Part shown: piece by piece, positions 17,134 through 26,895 of the stretch
Numbering within the stretch: the stretch's first letter is position 1
Layout: each line of letters starts with the position of its first letter
Assembly: GCF_014926585.1 (NCBI RefSeq)
Contig: NZ_CP045422.1
Location: 248,001 to 312,000, forward strand
From: Devosia beringensis
Lineage (GTDB): Bacteria > Pseudomonadota > Alphaproteobacteria > Rhizobiales > Devosiaceae
Direction: 5' to 3'
Length of the DNA: 64,000 nt
Position numbers and translations under genes: made by a program
Notes under the pieces: model-generated
What the model saw: only the letters and a program-made list of their open reading frames with translations
Databases searched by the model: none
What the model was told of the DNA's origin: nothing

Positions 17134-19430
17134 GAAAATTGGGCTGGAGCGATTTGTTGACGTCGGCGCTCCGCCTGGCCAGTGCCAGTGCGGTCGTGGC
17201 GATGCTGGCCGTGTCCGGCGTAGCCGCGCAGGACCTGATTCCGCCAGATTTCTACAATGCCCCGATCGATCCGAGCGCCCCTTCGGAAATTGCCGCCAAT
17301 ACGCTGAGTTTCGATGCCGAAGCCGATGTCATCCGGGCCAATGGCGATGTGGTGCTCAAGCGCGGCGGCTATACGCTGACCGGGCAAGACCTGGTGTATC
17401 AGCGCGCCAGCGGCGAACTGAAATTCACCGGCGCGGTGACCATTGAAGACCCCTCAGGCAATCTGACGAATACCACGGACCTGCAGGTCAATGGCGGCAT
17501 GAAGCAGGCCTTTCTCGAGTCCATGACGATCACGACCTACGACGGCGCCCGGATCACGGCCGACAGCACCGACTATGACGAGGCGCTCGAGACGCTGCTG
17601 ATCAATGCGACCTATGCGCCCTGCGGCGAGTGCATCGACGCCAAGGGCCGGCGCATCGGCTGGTCGATGCAGGCCAAACGGGTGATCTCGTCGTCTGACG
17701 GCTCGCTCTACATGGACCAGCCTAACCTGTCGCTGCTGGGCGTGCCGGTGGCCTGGCTGCCGTTCTTTTACATGCCCGACACGAGCGAAAGCGCCCTGTC
17801 ACGCATTCCCAAGCCCAGCTACGTCTATACCGAAAAGACCGGCCACACGCTGGCCTTCAATACGACCGTCTATTCGACCCCCTGGACCGATGTGGTGCTG
17901 ACACCGGCCCTGATGAGCCGACAGGGTCTGCTGCTTGGCGGGGGCGTGGTGCAGCGGTTTGAGGGCGGCTCGGTCAGCGTCAAGGCCTCGGGGATCAATC
18001 AACGCGATCCGGGCGCCTTCACCTTCAGCGAAGCCCGGCGCGACTGGCGCGGGGCGATACAGACCAGCGCGAGCTTTACGCCCATCGAGGACTGGACCGT
18101 AGGCATGAGCTATTCGGTCTTTTCCGATGCGGCCTACCTGCCGGACTATACGCGGACCGACGACAAGTCCTCGGTCAACGAGATCTATGCGACCAACCTG
18201 ACCAACGACACCTATATCGACGCGCGGGTGCAGAGCTTTACCCAGTTGGGCGATGTGACGGCGGCCAGCCAGGGGCAGCAGGGCGAAAACCTGCCGTCGG
18301 TGCGGTTCAACCACATCGAGGAGCTCGCACCGGGTCAGGGCCGTATCGAGGTCAAGGGCAAGTTGCTCGGCGTGCATCGTGCCGTCAAGGCGACCACAAG
18401 CGCTAGCGGCGTGCCCTACAGCTTCGGGCAGGATGGCACCAAGCAGCACGCCAATGTCGAGATCGCCTGGCAAAACCAGTATATCGGCGGTGGCGGCTTC
18501 GTCTTTACGCCCTATATGGGTGTTCGCACCGATATGGCCTATTATGAAGACAGCAGCGCGGGCGCCCCGGGGCCAACAAGCCTGTTCAGCGCCACGCCGA
18601 TTGCAGCGATGGATGTGCGGTACCCGATGGTGGCCAGCGACGGACAGACCGTGCATCTGATCGAACCGATCGCGCAGCTGGTCTATCGCGGCAGCAATAC
18701 GACGGCGGTGGGCATCACCAATGATGACGCCCAGAGCTTTGTCTTCGATGACACCAACCTGTTCAGCTACAACCGGTTTTCCGGCGGCGACCGGCAGGAA
18801 ACCGGGCTGCGCGCCAATGTGGGGGCCCGCTACCAGGTCAATTTCGCGGGCGACAGCTATCTGGAGCTGATAGCCGGGCAATCGTTCCAGCTGGCGGGGA
18901 CCAACGCCTTTGCAGCGGCGGATGCGGCGCAGACGGCAGTGGGCAGCGGGCTCGACAGCAATGCCTCCTATACTGTGCTGGGCGCCTATGGCGCCTTCTC
19001 CCCGGGCATCAAGCTGGGCGGCAAGTTGCAGATCGACACGGCCAAGCCGCGGGTGGCCCGGGCAGGCCTTGGGGCGAGCATAGCCTTGGACGGCTACTCG
19101 GCTCTGGTCGACTACACCTATCTGGCCGCCAATCCGGCGGCGGGCGTGGTCAATGACCAGCACGAGATCGGCGCCGGGGTCGGTGTGCCGGTTGCCGACT
19201 ACTGGACCATCAGCGCCAGCAGCTACTGGGACCTCAAGGCCAATAGCCTGGCCTCGATCGGCGGGGGCATCCAGTATGACGACGGTTACCTGCTGATCGG
19301 CGCCAATGCCAACCGCACCGGACCGACCCATACCTCGCCCAATGCCACGACGGTCACTGCCAGCTTTGCCATCAAGGCGCCCGCGGGTCTCAATCTGGGC
19401 TATACGCGCGACCTCACGCCGGGCCTCTAG
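17130..19430 (+). CDS. lptD: LPS assembly protein LptD
   Basis: This is a 766-residue outer-membrane protein that inserts LPS into the outer leaflet with LptE. A signal peptide occupies the first 32 or so residues (to VAAQD). An OstA-like N-terminal domain follows (about 50-170, with DAEADVIRANGDVVLKRG), then a large C-terminal region of alternating strands forming the barrel. Two close cysteines in YAPCGECIDAKG could form or exchange disulfides, but the E. coli cysteine arrangement is not reproduced. The GTG/ATG start lies in the lptG stop (overlap 4 bp). The surA-like gene follows 95 bp later. Confidence 0.92.
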   Translation: MRKLGWSDLLTSALRLASASAVVAMLAVSGVAAQDLIPPDFYNAPIDPSAPSEIAANTLSFDAEADVIRANGDVVLKRGGYTLTGQDLVYQRASGELKFTGAVTIEDPSGNLTNTTDLQVNGGMKQAFLESMTITTYDGARITADSTDYDEALETLLINATYAPCGECIDAKGRRIGWSMQAKRVISSSDGSLYMDQPNLSLLGVPVAWLPFFYMPDTSESALSRIPKPSYVYTEKTGHTLAFNTTVYSTPWTDVVLTPALMSRQGLLLGGGVVQRFEGGSVSVKASGINQRDPGAFTFSEARRDWRGAIQTSASFTPIEDWTVGMSYSVFSDAAYLPDYTRTDDKSSVNEIYATNLTNDTYIDARVQSFTQLGDVTAASQGQQGENLPSVRFNHIEELAPGQGRIEVKGKLLGVHRAVKATTSASGVPYSFGQDGTKQHANVEIAWQNQYIGGGGFVFTPYMGVRTDMAYYEDSSAGAPGPTSLFSATPIAAMDVRYPMVASDGQTVHLIEPIAQLVYRGSNTTAVGITNDDAQSFVFDDTNLFSYNRFSGGDRQETGLRANVGARYQVNFAGDSYLELIAGQSFQLAGTNAFAAADAAQTAVGSGLDSNASYTVLGAYGAFSPGIKLGGKLQIDTAKPRVARAGLGASIALDGYSALVDYTYLAANPAAGVVNDQHEIGAGVGVPVADYWTISASSYWDLKANSLASIGGGIQYDDGYLLIGANANRTGPTHTSPNATTVTASFAIKAPAGLNLGYTRDLTPGL

Positions 19431-19525
19431 CCCCCGAACCGGATTTTGGCCGCAATGTGCGGGCAATTGACAGCGAGGGATTCCCGCCGCATGGAAGGCG
19501 GGCACAAGATTTCGAGGCAGAGACG

Positions 19526-20428
19526 ATGATGGCAAATGGTTTATGGGGACGCGCAGTCGGCGCCCTGGTCGTTGGGATCGTACTCAGCGTGGCCGCCGCG
19601 ATGCCGACCCTGGCGCAAAGCGTCAAGGTGACCGTCAATGGCACACCGATCACCGATCTGCAGATCTCGCAGCGCGTGAAGCTGTTTGCCCTGGAAGGCA
19701 ATGGCGGGGGCACCAAAGGCGCCACCGAGCAGCTGGTCGATGAGGCCATGCAGCTGAGCGAAGCCAAGCGCCTGGGCATTACGGTGTCCAATGCGCAGAT
19801 CGACGATGCCTTCCTGCAGATTGCGCGCAACCTCAAGATGAATACCGACAATCTGCGGCAGCTGCTGCAGCAGCGCGGCATCAATATCGATACGCTCAAG
19901 GACCGGTTGCGGGCCGCCATCGCCTGGAATGCCGTGACCGAAATGGCGATCATGCCGCAGGTGCAGATTTCCGAGCTGGACCTCGATCAGCAGGCTGCCA
20001 GCAAGGTGCAGGCCTATCAGGGCTTTGATTATATCCTCAAGGAAATCATCTTTGTCGGCCAGGGCTCCAGCGGCCGGACCGGCCAGGCCAACCAGTATCG
20101 CAGCGGCTTTGCCGGCTGCGATACCGCGGTCGACCTGTCGCTGAACTTTACCGATGCGGCCGTGGTCGATGTCGGTCGCCGGCACGCCACCCAGTTGCCT
20201 GAAGCCATTGCCCAGGAACTGGCCGGGCTCAATGTTGGCGGCATTACCAAGCCGCGCGTCGTCGAGAATGGCGTGTCCATGCTGGCCGTATGCGAAAAGA
20301 CCCAGGCCGAAGACCTGACCTTCATCAAGAGCGAGCTGCGCTCCGAAGCCGGCGACAGCGCGCTGGGCGGCCAGACGGCCACCTATCTTGAAGACCTGCG
20401 CAAGCGCACCAAGATCATCTACAACTAA
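19526..20428 (+). CDS. SurA-like periplasmic chaperone (SurA N-terminal domain)
   Basis: This 300-residue exported protein has a signal peptide ending near TLAQSVKV. The N-terminal region (about 28-175) follows the SurA chaperone pattern: V-N-G-x-x-I-T-x-x-D/Q-I followed by helices with LVDEAMQLSEAKRLGI and a long L-R-x-x-I-A-W helix. The C-terminal part (about 175-290) is where a parvulin PPIase domain sits in SurA, but the usual G-x-L-G-W motif is not visible, so isomerase activity is doubtful. Either of two adjacent ATGs (19526, 19529) may be used. Its place between lptD and pdxA is the classical surA position, and the natural client would be LptD. Confidence 0.85.
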   Translation: MMANGLWGRAVGALVVGIVLSVAAAMPTLAQSVKVTVNGTPITDLQISQRVKLFALEGNGGGTKGATEQLVDEAMQLSEAKRLGITVSNAQIDDAFLQIARNLKMNTDNLRQLLQQRGINIDTLKDRLRAAIAWNAVTEMAIMPQVQISELDLDQQAASKVQAYQGFDYILKEIIFVGQGSSGRTGQANQYRSGFAGCDTAVDLSLNFTDAAVVDVGRRHATQLPEAIAQELAGLNVGGITKPRVVENGVSMLAVCEKTQAEDLTFIKSELRSEAGDSALGGQTATYLEDLRKRTKIIYN

Positions 20429-20432
20429 GCTG

Positions 20433-20453
20433 CGGGCCCGCCGGACGGGCCCG
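20433..20453 (+). other. Intercistronic hairpin between surA-like gene and pdxA
   Basis: CGGGCCCG-CCGGA-CGGGCCCG forms an 8-bp GC-only stem five bases after the surA-like stop. It has no T-tract, so it more likely affects mRNA processing or relative expression than full termination. Confidence 0.4.
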
Positions 20454-20478
20454 TCAGCCATCCGCCGTGGGGGCCGAG

Positions 20479-21477
20479 ATGCAAAAGCCGCTGGCCATCA
20501 GCATGGGCGAGCCGGCCGGCGTCGGCCCCGACATCGCGCTGCAGCTCTATGCGCGGCGTGCTGAGCTCAACCTGCCCGCCTTTTGTCTCTTCGGTCATGC
20601 CGATTTCCTCGCGGCGCGCGCCGCCCGACTGGGGCTGGACATTGCCTTTGCCGCCGTCGGACCTGATGGGGCCATGGCGGCCTTTGCCGAGGCCCTGCCG
20701 ATCGCGGCGATTGACGGCAATGTGCCTGACCAGCCGGGGCAGTCGTCCCCCCTGTCAGGCCATGCGGTCATTGCCAGCATCGAGGCGGCCGTGGCAGCGA
20801 CGCTCAGGGGCAGTTGCCGCGCGCTGGTAACCGGGCCCATCCACAAGTCAGCCCTCTACCAGGCCGGCTTCAAGCATCCTGGCCATACCGAATTCCTGGC
20901 GGCGCTCTGCGCCCAGGGCGGCAAACCAAAGCTGCCGGTGATGATGCTGGCGCATGGCGGGCTGCGCGCGGTGCCGGTGACCATCCACGTGCCGATCCGC
21001 GATGTGCCGGACCTCCTGACCAAGGCGCTGATCGTGGAGACAGTGCGGGTGGTAGCCCATGACCTGCGGCAGCGCTTCGGCATTGCCAATCCACAGATCG
21101 CGGTAGCCGGCCTCAACCCGCATGCGGGCGAAGGCGGCAGCATTGGCCGCGAGGACCTCGAGATCGTCGGACCGGCCGTGTCGCAATTGCAGTTCGAGGG
21201 CCTGGGGGTCACAGGGCCAGTGCCGGCCGATACCCTGTTCTACCCGCCGCACTGGGCGCAATACGACGCCGTGGTGGCCATGTATCACGACCAGGCGCTG
21301 ATCCCGATCAAGACGGTGGCCTTCGAGGATGCCGTCAACGTGACGCTGGGCCTGCCCATCGTGCGCACCTCGCCCGACCATGGCACGGCCTTCGACCTGG
21401 CCGGCACCGGGCGGGCCTCCCCCAAGAGTTTTCTCGCCGCCATCGAACTGGCGGACGCAATGACGGCGAACCAATGA
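20479..21477 (+). CDS. pdxA: 4-hydroxythreonine-4-phosphate dehydrogenase
   Basis: This 332-residue NAD-dependent enzyme of pyridoxal-phosphate synthesis oxidises 4-phosphohydroxy-L-threonine. The start [19 protein letters not shown] is the family hallmark. The TGPIHKSAL and HPGHTEFLA motifs and the metal-binding [11 protein letters not shown] segment follow. A GTG four codons earlier (20467) is also possible. The last 4 bp overlap the rsmA start (ATGA), and the pdxA-rsmA coupling is conserved widely. Confidence 0.95.
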   Translation: MQKPLAISMGEPAGVGPDIALQLYARRAELNLPAFCLFGHADFLAARAARLGLDIAFAAVGPDGAMAAFAEALPIAAIDGNVPDQPGQSSPLSGHAVIASIEAAVAATLRGSCRALVTGPIHKSALYQAGFKHPGHTEFLAALCAQGGKPKLPVMMLAHGGLRAVPVTIHVPIRDVPDLLTKALIVETVRVVAHDLRQRFGIANPQIAVAGLNPHAGEGGSIGREDLEIVGPAVSQLQFEGLGVTGPVPADTLFYPPHWAQYDAVVAMYHDQALIPIKTVAFEDAVNVTLGLPIVRTSPDHGTAFDLAGTGRASPKSFLAAIELADAMTANQ

Positions 21478-22334
21478 GCCAAATCGACAATCTGCCGCCG
21501 CTGCGCGAAGTCATCGCGGAACACGGGCTGCGCGCCAAGAAGGAGCTGGGGCAGAACTTCCTGCTCGACCTCAATCTGACGGCGCGGATCGCGCGCGTGG
21601 GCGGCTCGCTGGAGGGCGTGCGCGTCATCGAGGTGGGTCCGGGCCCGGGCGGCCTGACCCGGGCGCTACTGGCCGAGGGCGCGCGCGAAGTGATTGCCAT
21701 CGAGCGCGATGCAAGGGCCCTGCCCGCGCTGGCGCAGATCGCCGAGGCCTATCCGGGCCGGCTGACAGTGATCAGCGGCGATGCGCTGGAGATGGACTAC
21801 CGGACGCTGGCGGATGGCCCGACGCGGATCATTGCCAACCTGCCCTACAATATCGCCACGCCGCTGCTGACAGGCTGGCTGACGCTGGACCCCTGGCCAT
21901 CGTTTTTCGAGAGCCTCACGCTGATGTTCCAGCGCGAAGTGGCCGAGCGCATCTGCGCGCAGCCCAGCGAGGATCCCTATGGAAGGCTCGGCGTGCTGGC
22001 GGGCTGGCGCAGTGATGCGCGCATGGCCTTCAATGTCAGCCGCGAGGCCTTCGTGCCCTCCCCCAATGTCACCTCGACCGTGGTGCACCTGGTGCCCAAG
22101 GCGGTCGATGCGGACATTGCGGTCAAGCATGTCGAGCAGATCACCAAGGCGGCCTTCGGCCAGCGGCGCAAGATGGTGCGGCAGAGCCTGAAAGCCACCG
22201 GCGTGCCGGTGGAGGGGCTGCTGGCGGCGGCCGGCATTACCGGCAGCGAGCGGGCTGAAGACCTGCCGATCGCGGTTTTCCTGGCGATGGCGCGCGCCCT
22301 GCCCGAACTGCGGCGGGCGCAGGGCCAGGGCTGA
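21474..22334 (+). CDS. rsmA: 16S rRNA adenine(1518/1519)-N6-dimethyltransferase
   Basis: This 286-residue SAM-dependent enzyme (KsgA) dimethylates two adjacent adenines near the 3' end of 16S rRNA during 30S maturation. It has [11 protein letters not shown] (about 23-33), the SAM-binding [12 protein letters not shown], and the catalytic [11 protein letters not shown] motif (about 122-132). It is the last gene of the lptF-rsmA run and is convergent with gmk, 20 bp apart. Confidence 0.96.
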   Translation: MSQIDNLPPLREVIAEHGLRAKKELGQNFLLDLNLTARIARVGGSLEGVRVIEVGPGPGGLTRALLAEGAREVIAIERDARALPALAQIAEAYPGRLTVISGDALEMDYRTLADGPTRIIANLPYNIATPLLTGWLTLDPWPSFFESLTLMFQREVAERICAQPSEDPYGRLGVLAGWRSDARMAFNVSREAFVPSPNVTSTVVHLVPKAVDADIAVKHVEQITKAAFGQRRKMVRQSLKATGVPVEGLLAAAGITGSERAEDLPIAVFLAMARALPELRRAQGQG

Positions 22335-22354
22335 CCCATCGATTCAAGGGCCTG

Positions 22355-22993
22355 TCAGAGAGAATCGATCTGGTTCTGCAAGTCCTTGACGAAGCTGTTC
22401 AAATTGATCTGACGCTCCCGTTCGAGGCGCGCTGAGACCAAAATTGAGCGGACGCGCTGGGTCGAGGCTTCGAGGTCTTCGTTGACGATGACATAGTCAT
22501 ATTCGGCGAAGTGTTCCATCTCGATGCGGGCATTGCGCAGCCGTGTCTCGATGGTGCCGACGCTGTCCTGGGCGCGGCGTTCCAGCCGAGCGCGCAATTC
22601 CTTGATCGAGGGGGGCAGGATGAACACGGTCACCATGTCCTTGCGGCTGTTGCGATAGAGCTGCAGCGTGCCCTGATAATCGACATCGAACAGGATGTCG
22701 TTGCCGGCAGCCAGTTGCTCTTCGACATGGGCCCGCGGCGTGCCGTAGAAATTGCCATGCACTTCCGCCGATTCCAGCATTTCGCCATCGGCCTGCATAC
22801 GCTTGAAGGTGGCGACGTCCACGAAGTGATAGTGCTTGCCATCGACCTCGTCGGTTCGGCGCGCCCGAGTGGTGGCTGAGACCGAGAGGCGAATATTGGG
22901 ATCGGCACCGAACAGGGCGCGGGAAATAGACGACTTGCCGGCGCCCGAAGGCGAGGCAATCACCAGCATGACGCCACGACGCTGAAACTCCAT
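22355..22993 (-). CDS. gmk: Guanylate kinase
   Basis: This 212-residue enzyme phosphorylates GMP/dGMP to GDP/dGDP with ATP. The P-loop is SPSGAGKSS (about residues 14-22), followed by SVSATTRA and the GMP-binding VDGKHYHFV segment. The ATG complementary to 22991-22993 (MEFQRRG) gives normal length, and the upstream in-frame extension is basic and not conserved. It lies 10 bp downstream of yicC on the same strand. An 8-bp inverted repeat ATCGATTC/GAATCGAT brackets its 3' end. Confidence 0.96.
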   Translation of the reverse strand: MEFQRRGVMLVIASPSGAGKSSISRALFGADPNIRLSVSATTRARRTDEVDGKHYHFVDVATFKRMQADGEMLESAEVHGNFYGTPRAHVEEQLAAGNDILFDVDYQGTLQLYRNSRKDMVTVFILPPSIKELRARLERRAQDSVGTIETRLRNARIEMEHFAEYDYVIVNEDLEASTQRVRSILVSARLERERQINLNSFVKDLQNQIDSL

Positions 22994-23003
22994 CAGCCAA
23001 TTC

Positions 23004-23894
23004 CTATTCGATGTTCTGCACTTGCTCGCGTAGTTGATCGATCGCCGCCTTGAGGTCAAGACCGATGGCGGTCAGCTCCACCGCATTGGATTTGCTGCAC
23101 AGGGTATTGGCTTCGCGGTTGAATTCCTGGGACAGGAAATCGAGCCGCCGCCCGACGGCACCGCCCCCGGCAATCAGCTGGCGGGCGCTGGCAAGATGGG
23201 CCGCCAGCCGGTCGAGCTCTTCGCGAATGTCGGCCTTGGTGGCGAGCAGCAGCGCCTCCTGCGCCAGCCGGTCCTCGGACAGGCTGACGTCAACGGCAAG
23301 ATCGGCAATCTGCTGGCGGAGCCGGGCCATAATGACTTCGCGGCTGCGGGCAGGATGGGTTTCGGCTTGAGCGATCAGCGCCTCGATCTCAGCCAGGCGA
23401 TCGAGCAGGACGATGGCGATGCGGTTACCCTCCTGGCGCCGGGCCAGCACGAGATCGACAAGGGCCCGGGATACGGCGTCCATGATGGCGATGCCAAGAC
23501 TGTCTTCGGCGGCAGCGGTGAGCGGCTGATCGCGCTGCTCAAGCACGCCCGGCAGGGCCAGGATGCCATCGAGGCTGGGCGGGGCGGCCACAAGCCTGCT
23601 CCCCAGTTCGGCGATAGCCGCCAGTACGGTATCCAAAGCCTGCTGGTTGAGACGGACATGGCCGCCGGCGCCTTCGCGCTCAATGGCCAGATTGCAGGTG
23701 ATGGAGCCGCGCGAGACCATCTTGCTGATCAGCTGGCGGATCTCGCTCTCGAGGGCGTCAAAGCCGGGTGGCAGGCGCATGCGGACGTCAAGGCCGCGCG
23801 AATTCACCGACTTGATCTCGCAGGTGAAACTGGCACCCTGCACCGCGCCGGTGGCGCGGGCATAGCCCGTCATACTGGCCAGGGCGTGGCTCAC
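23004..23894 (-). CDS. YicC family endoribonuclease
   Basis: This 296-residue protein has the YicC-like N-terminal pattern: SMTGYARA (about 7-14), E-I-K-S-V-N-S-R-G-L-D, and a DUF1732 C-terminal domain with D-I-R-E-E-L-x-R-L and the conserved end KSNAVELTAIGLDLKAAIDQ. E. coli YicC has been shown to act as an endoribonuclease, and the alphaproteobacterial role is not established. The start overlaps the mltG stop by 4 bp, and gmk follows closely. The mltG-yicC-gmk order is conserved in alphaproteobacteria. Confidence 0.92.
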   Translation of the reverse strand: MSHALASMTGYARATGAVQGASFTCEIKSVNSRGLDVRMRLPPGFDALESEIRQLISKMVSRGSITCNLAIEREGAGGHVRLNQQALDTVLAAIAELGSRLVAAPPSLDGILALPGVLEQRDQPLTAAAEDSLGIAIMDAVSRALVDLVLARRQEGNRIAIVLLDRLAEIEALIAQAETHPARSREVIMARLRQQIADLAVDVSLSEDRLAQEALLLATKADIREELDRLAAHLASARQLIAGGGAVGRRLDFLSQEFNREANTLCSKSNAVELTAIGLDLKAAIDQLREQVQNIE

Positions 23895-24991
23895 TGGGCA
23901 GCCGGCGCGTCGGCCTCTTCCCCGGCCTCTTCATCCTCCAGCGCCTGACGCGCCGCCTCGGCCTCGTCGGCCAGCTTGCGGTACTGGGCGACGTTCTGGC
24001 GGTGCTCGGCATAGGTCTCGGCAAAAACATGGCCTTCGCTGGGCGAGGCACCCTTGGCCACGAAGTAGAGATAGTCGTGGCTATCGGGATTGGCCACGGC
24101 CTGAAGCGCCTCGATGCCGGGATTGGCGATGGGCGTGGGGGGGAGACCATCGATCTGGTAGGTGTTGTACTCGGTCTGGGCCTCGATCTCGGAACGGCGC
24201 AGGCCGCGGCCGAGCGGCGCCTCACCCTTGGTAATGCCATAGATGATGGTGGGATCGGACTGCAGGCGCATGCCTTCGCGCAGGCGATTGACGAAGACCG
24301 CGGCAACCTGGGGGCGCTCGGTGGCCACGCCGGTCTCGCGCTCGACAATGGAGGCAAGGACCAGCAGCTCTTCGGGCGTTTCGATGGGGAGGTCAGCCTG
24401 GCGGCTGGCCCAGACTTCTGCCAGGGCCGTGGTCATGGCCGCCTGCATGCGGTCGATAACGGACTGGCGGGTATCGCCGGGGACGTAATCATAGCTGCCG
24501 GGCAGGACGGAACCTTCGGGCGGCAGGCTGGCCACTTCGCCGATCAGGTTCTCATTGGCGTTGACGCGCTGCAGCACTTCGAAGGTGGACCAGCCTTCGG
24601 GGATGGTCACGGCATAGCGGATCGGATTGCCCTCGGTGAGCTCGATGAGGATATCGTCCATGCTGGCACCGGGCGGAATGCGGAAATCGCCGGCCTTGAG
24701 CGCCGCGGCACGTTCGAGCGCGCGACCGCCGAGCTGAAAGATGTAGCGGTTGGAAATCAGCCCCTGTTCTTCAAGGCGCGTGGCGATCGAGCCCAGACCG
24801 GAGCCAGATTCGACGCGGAAAACCGTCTCCTCGCCCAGCGGGCCATCGCCATAGAACTGGGAGGCGCCATAGAGAAAGGCGCCGCCGGCCAGCAGCAGGC
24901 CGAGCACCAGCAGGGTCAGCAGGCCATTGAGGATGTCGACAAAGCCGTTGCGCGAACGGCGGCGCGGACGCCGGGCCTTTGAATCATTCAT
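23891..24991 (-). CDS. mltG: Endolytic murein transglycosylase MltG
   Basis: This 366-residue inner-membrane enzyme cleaves nascent peptidoglycan and is thought to end glycan-strand growth. It has a cytosolic basic N-terminus (KARRPRRRSR), a single transmembrane helix (about 22-46), a LysM-like segment, and the YceG domain with the catalytic glutamate in ASIVERETG and the closing EGHVFAETYAEH motif. The C-terminus is acidic and alanine-rich. The ATG complementary to 24989-24991 is preferred over a TTG four codons upstream because an AAGG ribosome site fits it better. Confidence 0.92.
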   Translation of the reverse strand: MNDSKARRPRRRSRNGFVDILNGLLTLLVLGLLLAGGAFLYGASQFYGDGPLGEETVFRVESGSGLGSIATRLEEQGLISNRYIFQLGGRALERAAALKAGDFRIPPGASMDDILIELTEGNPIRYAVTIPEGWSTFEVLQRVNANENLIGEVASLPPEGSVLPGSYDYVPGDTRQSVIDRMQAAMTTALAEVWASRQADLPIETPEELLVLASIVERETGVATERPQVAAVFVNRLREGMRLQSDPTIIYGITKGEAPLGRGLRRSEIEAQTEYNTYQIDGLPPTPIANPGIEALQAVANPDSHDYLYFVAKGASPSEGHVFAETYAEHRQNVAQYRKLADEAEAARQALEDEEAGEEADAPAAQ

Positions 24992-25148
24992 GGTGCAATT
25001 CAACCTTGCTGCGCGATCGCGCCAGCGGCGCGTAAATGGGGATGCAAATCAGCGGCGCGCCGCGACAGCATGGCGGTCATTGTCGGCAGGACGCGTGGCA
25101 AAAACAAGAGGCACATCGCGTCTGGCGTGACGCGCTGGTGTTGAAAAA

Positions 25149-26417
25149 TCAGTGAACCTTGCGCATGACCAGGGTCGCATTGGTGCCGCCAAAGCCGAAG
25201 CTGTTGGAGAGCGCCACGTTGATTTCCTTCTTGAATGCCGTCTTGGGCACCAGATTGATCACCGTCTCGACCGAGGGATTGTCCAGATTGAGGGTCGGCG
25301 GCGCGATATTGTCGCGCATGGCCAGCAGCGAGAAGATGGCCTCGACCGAGCCGGCGGCGCCCAGCAGGTGGCCGACGGCCGACTTGGTGGAGCTCATGGC
25401 CACGTTCGGCGCGGCATCGCCCAGCATGCGGGTCACCGAACCCAGTTCGATCTCGTCGCCCAGCGGCGTCGAGGTACCATGGGCGTTGATATAGTCGATA
25501 TCGGCAGGGGTGATGCCGGCGCGCTTGATGGCGGCCTGCATGCAGCGGAAGCCGCCGTCGCCATCCTCGGAGGGCGCTGTAATGTGATAGGCATCGCCCG
25601 ACAGGCCATAGCCGATGATTTCGCCATAGATCTTGGCGCCACGGGCCTTGGCGCGCTCGTAGTCTTCCAGCACGACAATGCCGGCACCCTCGCCCATGAC
25701 GAAGCCGTCGCGATCCTTGTCATAGGGGCGCGAGGCGGCGGTGGGATTGTCGTTGAAGCCGGTGGAGAGCGCCCGGCAGGCGGCAAAACCGGCCAGGGCC
25801 AGGCGATTGACGCAGCTTTCGGCGCCACCGGCCACCATCACATCAGCATCGCCCAGGGCGATCAGACGGGCGGCATCGCCGATAGCATGCGCGCCCGTTG
25901 AGCAAGCGGTGACGACGGAATGATTGGGACCCTTGAGGCCGAAGCGGATCGAGACCTGGCCGGAGGCAAGGTTGATCAGGCGACCGGGAATGAAGAAGGG
26001 GCTGATCCGACGCGGCCCTTTCTCATGCAGGATGATGGAAGCGTCGTAGATGCCGCCGACACCGCCAATGCCCGAGCCGATCAAAACGCCGGTGCGTTCC
26101 TGATCTTCCTGGGTCTTGGGCTCGACGCCGGCATCCTGAATAGCCTGGGTCGCCGCCGCCATCGCGTAGATGATGAACGGGTCGACCTTGCGCTGTTCCT
26201 TGGTGTCCATCCACTCATCTGGATTGTACTTGCCGTCGGCGTAGTCGCCGAGCGGCAAGCGATGAGCGATCTGGCAGGCGATATCGTCAACCTGGAATTC
26301 ATCGATGCGCCGGGCCCCACTCTTGCCGGCCAATATATTGGCCCAAGTGGCTTCAACTCCGCATCCGAGGGGCGTAACGAGCCCCATTCCGGATACGACA
26401 ACGCGACGCAATTCCAT
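25149..26417 (-). CDS. fabF: Beta-ketoacyl-ACP synthase II
   Basis: This 422-residue condensing enzyme elongates acyl-ACP with malonyl-ACP in type II fatty-acid synthesis. The catalytic triad is C172 in TACSTGAHA, a histidine in NAHGTSTPLGD and a histidine in SAVGHLLGAAG. The C-terminal NSFGFGGTNA motif is intact. It lies 22 bp after acpP on the same strand, and mltG follows after 145 bp. Confidence 0.96.
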   Translation of the reverse strand: MELRRVVVSGMGLVTPLGCGVEATWANILAGKSGARRIDEFQVDDIACQIAHRLPLGDYADGKYNPDEWMDTKEQRKVDPFIIYAMAAATQAIQDAGVEPKTQEDQERTGVLIGSGIGGVGGIYDASIILHEKGPRRISPFFIPGRLINLASGQVSIRFGLKGPNHSVVTACSTGAHAIGDAARLIALGDADVMVAGGAESCVNRLALAGFAACRALSTGFNDNPTAASRPYDKDRDGFVMGEGAGIVVLEDYERAKARGAKIYGEIIGYGLSGDAYHITAPSEDGDGGFRCMQAAIKRAGITPADIDYINAHGTSTPLGDEIELGSVTRMLGDAAPNVAMSSTKSAVGHLLGAAGSVEAIFSLLAMRDNIAPPTLNLDNPSVETVINLVPKTAFKKEINVALSNSFGFGGTNATLVMRKVH

Positions 26418-26439
26418 GTTGAACTATCCCCGCCGGTAA

Positions 26440-26676
26440 TTAGCCGACAGCCTTGGTGAGAAAGGAAACGGCATCGCCGAAGGTCTGAATGCCTTCAGCA
26501 GCGTCGTCCGGAATCTCGACCGAGAATTCTTCTTCAAAGGCCATCACCAGCTCGACCTGGTCGAGAGAGTCAGCACCCAGATCGTCGATAAAGGAGGCCT
26601 TTTCGACAACCTTCTCGGCATCCACATTAAGGTGTTCCACAACGATCTTGCGGACCCGATCAGCGACATCGCTCAT
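26440..26676 (-). CDS. acpP: Acyl carrier protein
   Basis: This is a 78-residue acidic protein carrying the 4'-phosphopantetheine attachment serine S37 in [10 protein letters not shown]. Length and sequence are typical of AcpP. It shuttles acyl intermediates between the Fab enzymes encoded on both sides. The start has an AAGGGAAG ribosome site. A 217-bp spacer from fabG suggests it has its own strong promoter. Confidence 0.97.
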   Translation of the reverse strand: MSDVADRVRKIVVEHLNVDAEKVVEKASFIDDLGADSLDQVELVMAFEEEFSVEIPDDAAEGIQTFGDAVSFLTKAVG

Positions 26677-26876
26677 AGTTTGACTTCCCTTTTCGAAATC
26701 GACGTTTCGTTTCGCTTCTATTGGCGCAGTGCCAAATCTTCAAGCATCCAATTGGCTGATTAACCGGCAATGTAAGCGCGCTTTCGGGCGCCCGCAAGGC
26801 GATGTGCCAGTGATGCAATCGGGGCCGATTAGCACACTTGTCAAAGCTGCGCCATAAGCCAATGCCCCGGTTTTGG

Positions 26877-26895
26877 GCGGGTGAACGCCCTTTTT
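26877..26895 (+). terminator. Plus-strand terminator-like hairpin at the fabG 3' end
   Basis: GGGCG-GGTGAA-CGCCC is followed by TTTTT on the plus strand only. No annotated plus-strand gene ends here. On the minus strand the same stem comes directly after the fabG stop but lacks a T-tract. It may block antisense transcription into fabG or end a small RNA. Confidence 0.4.
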
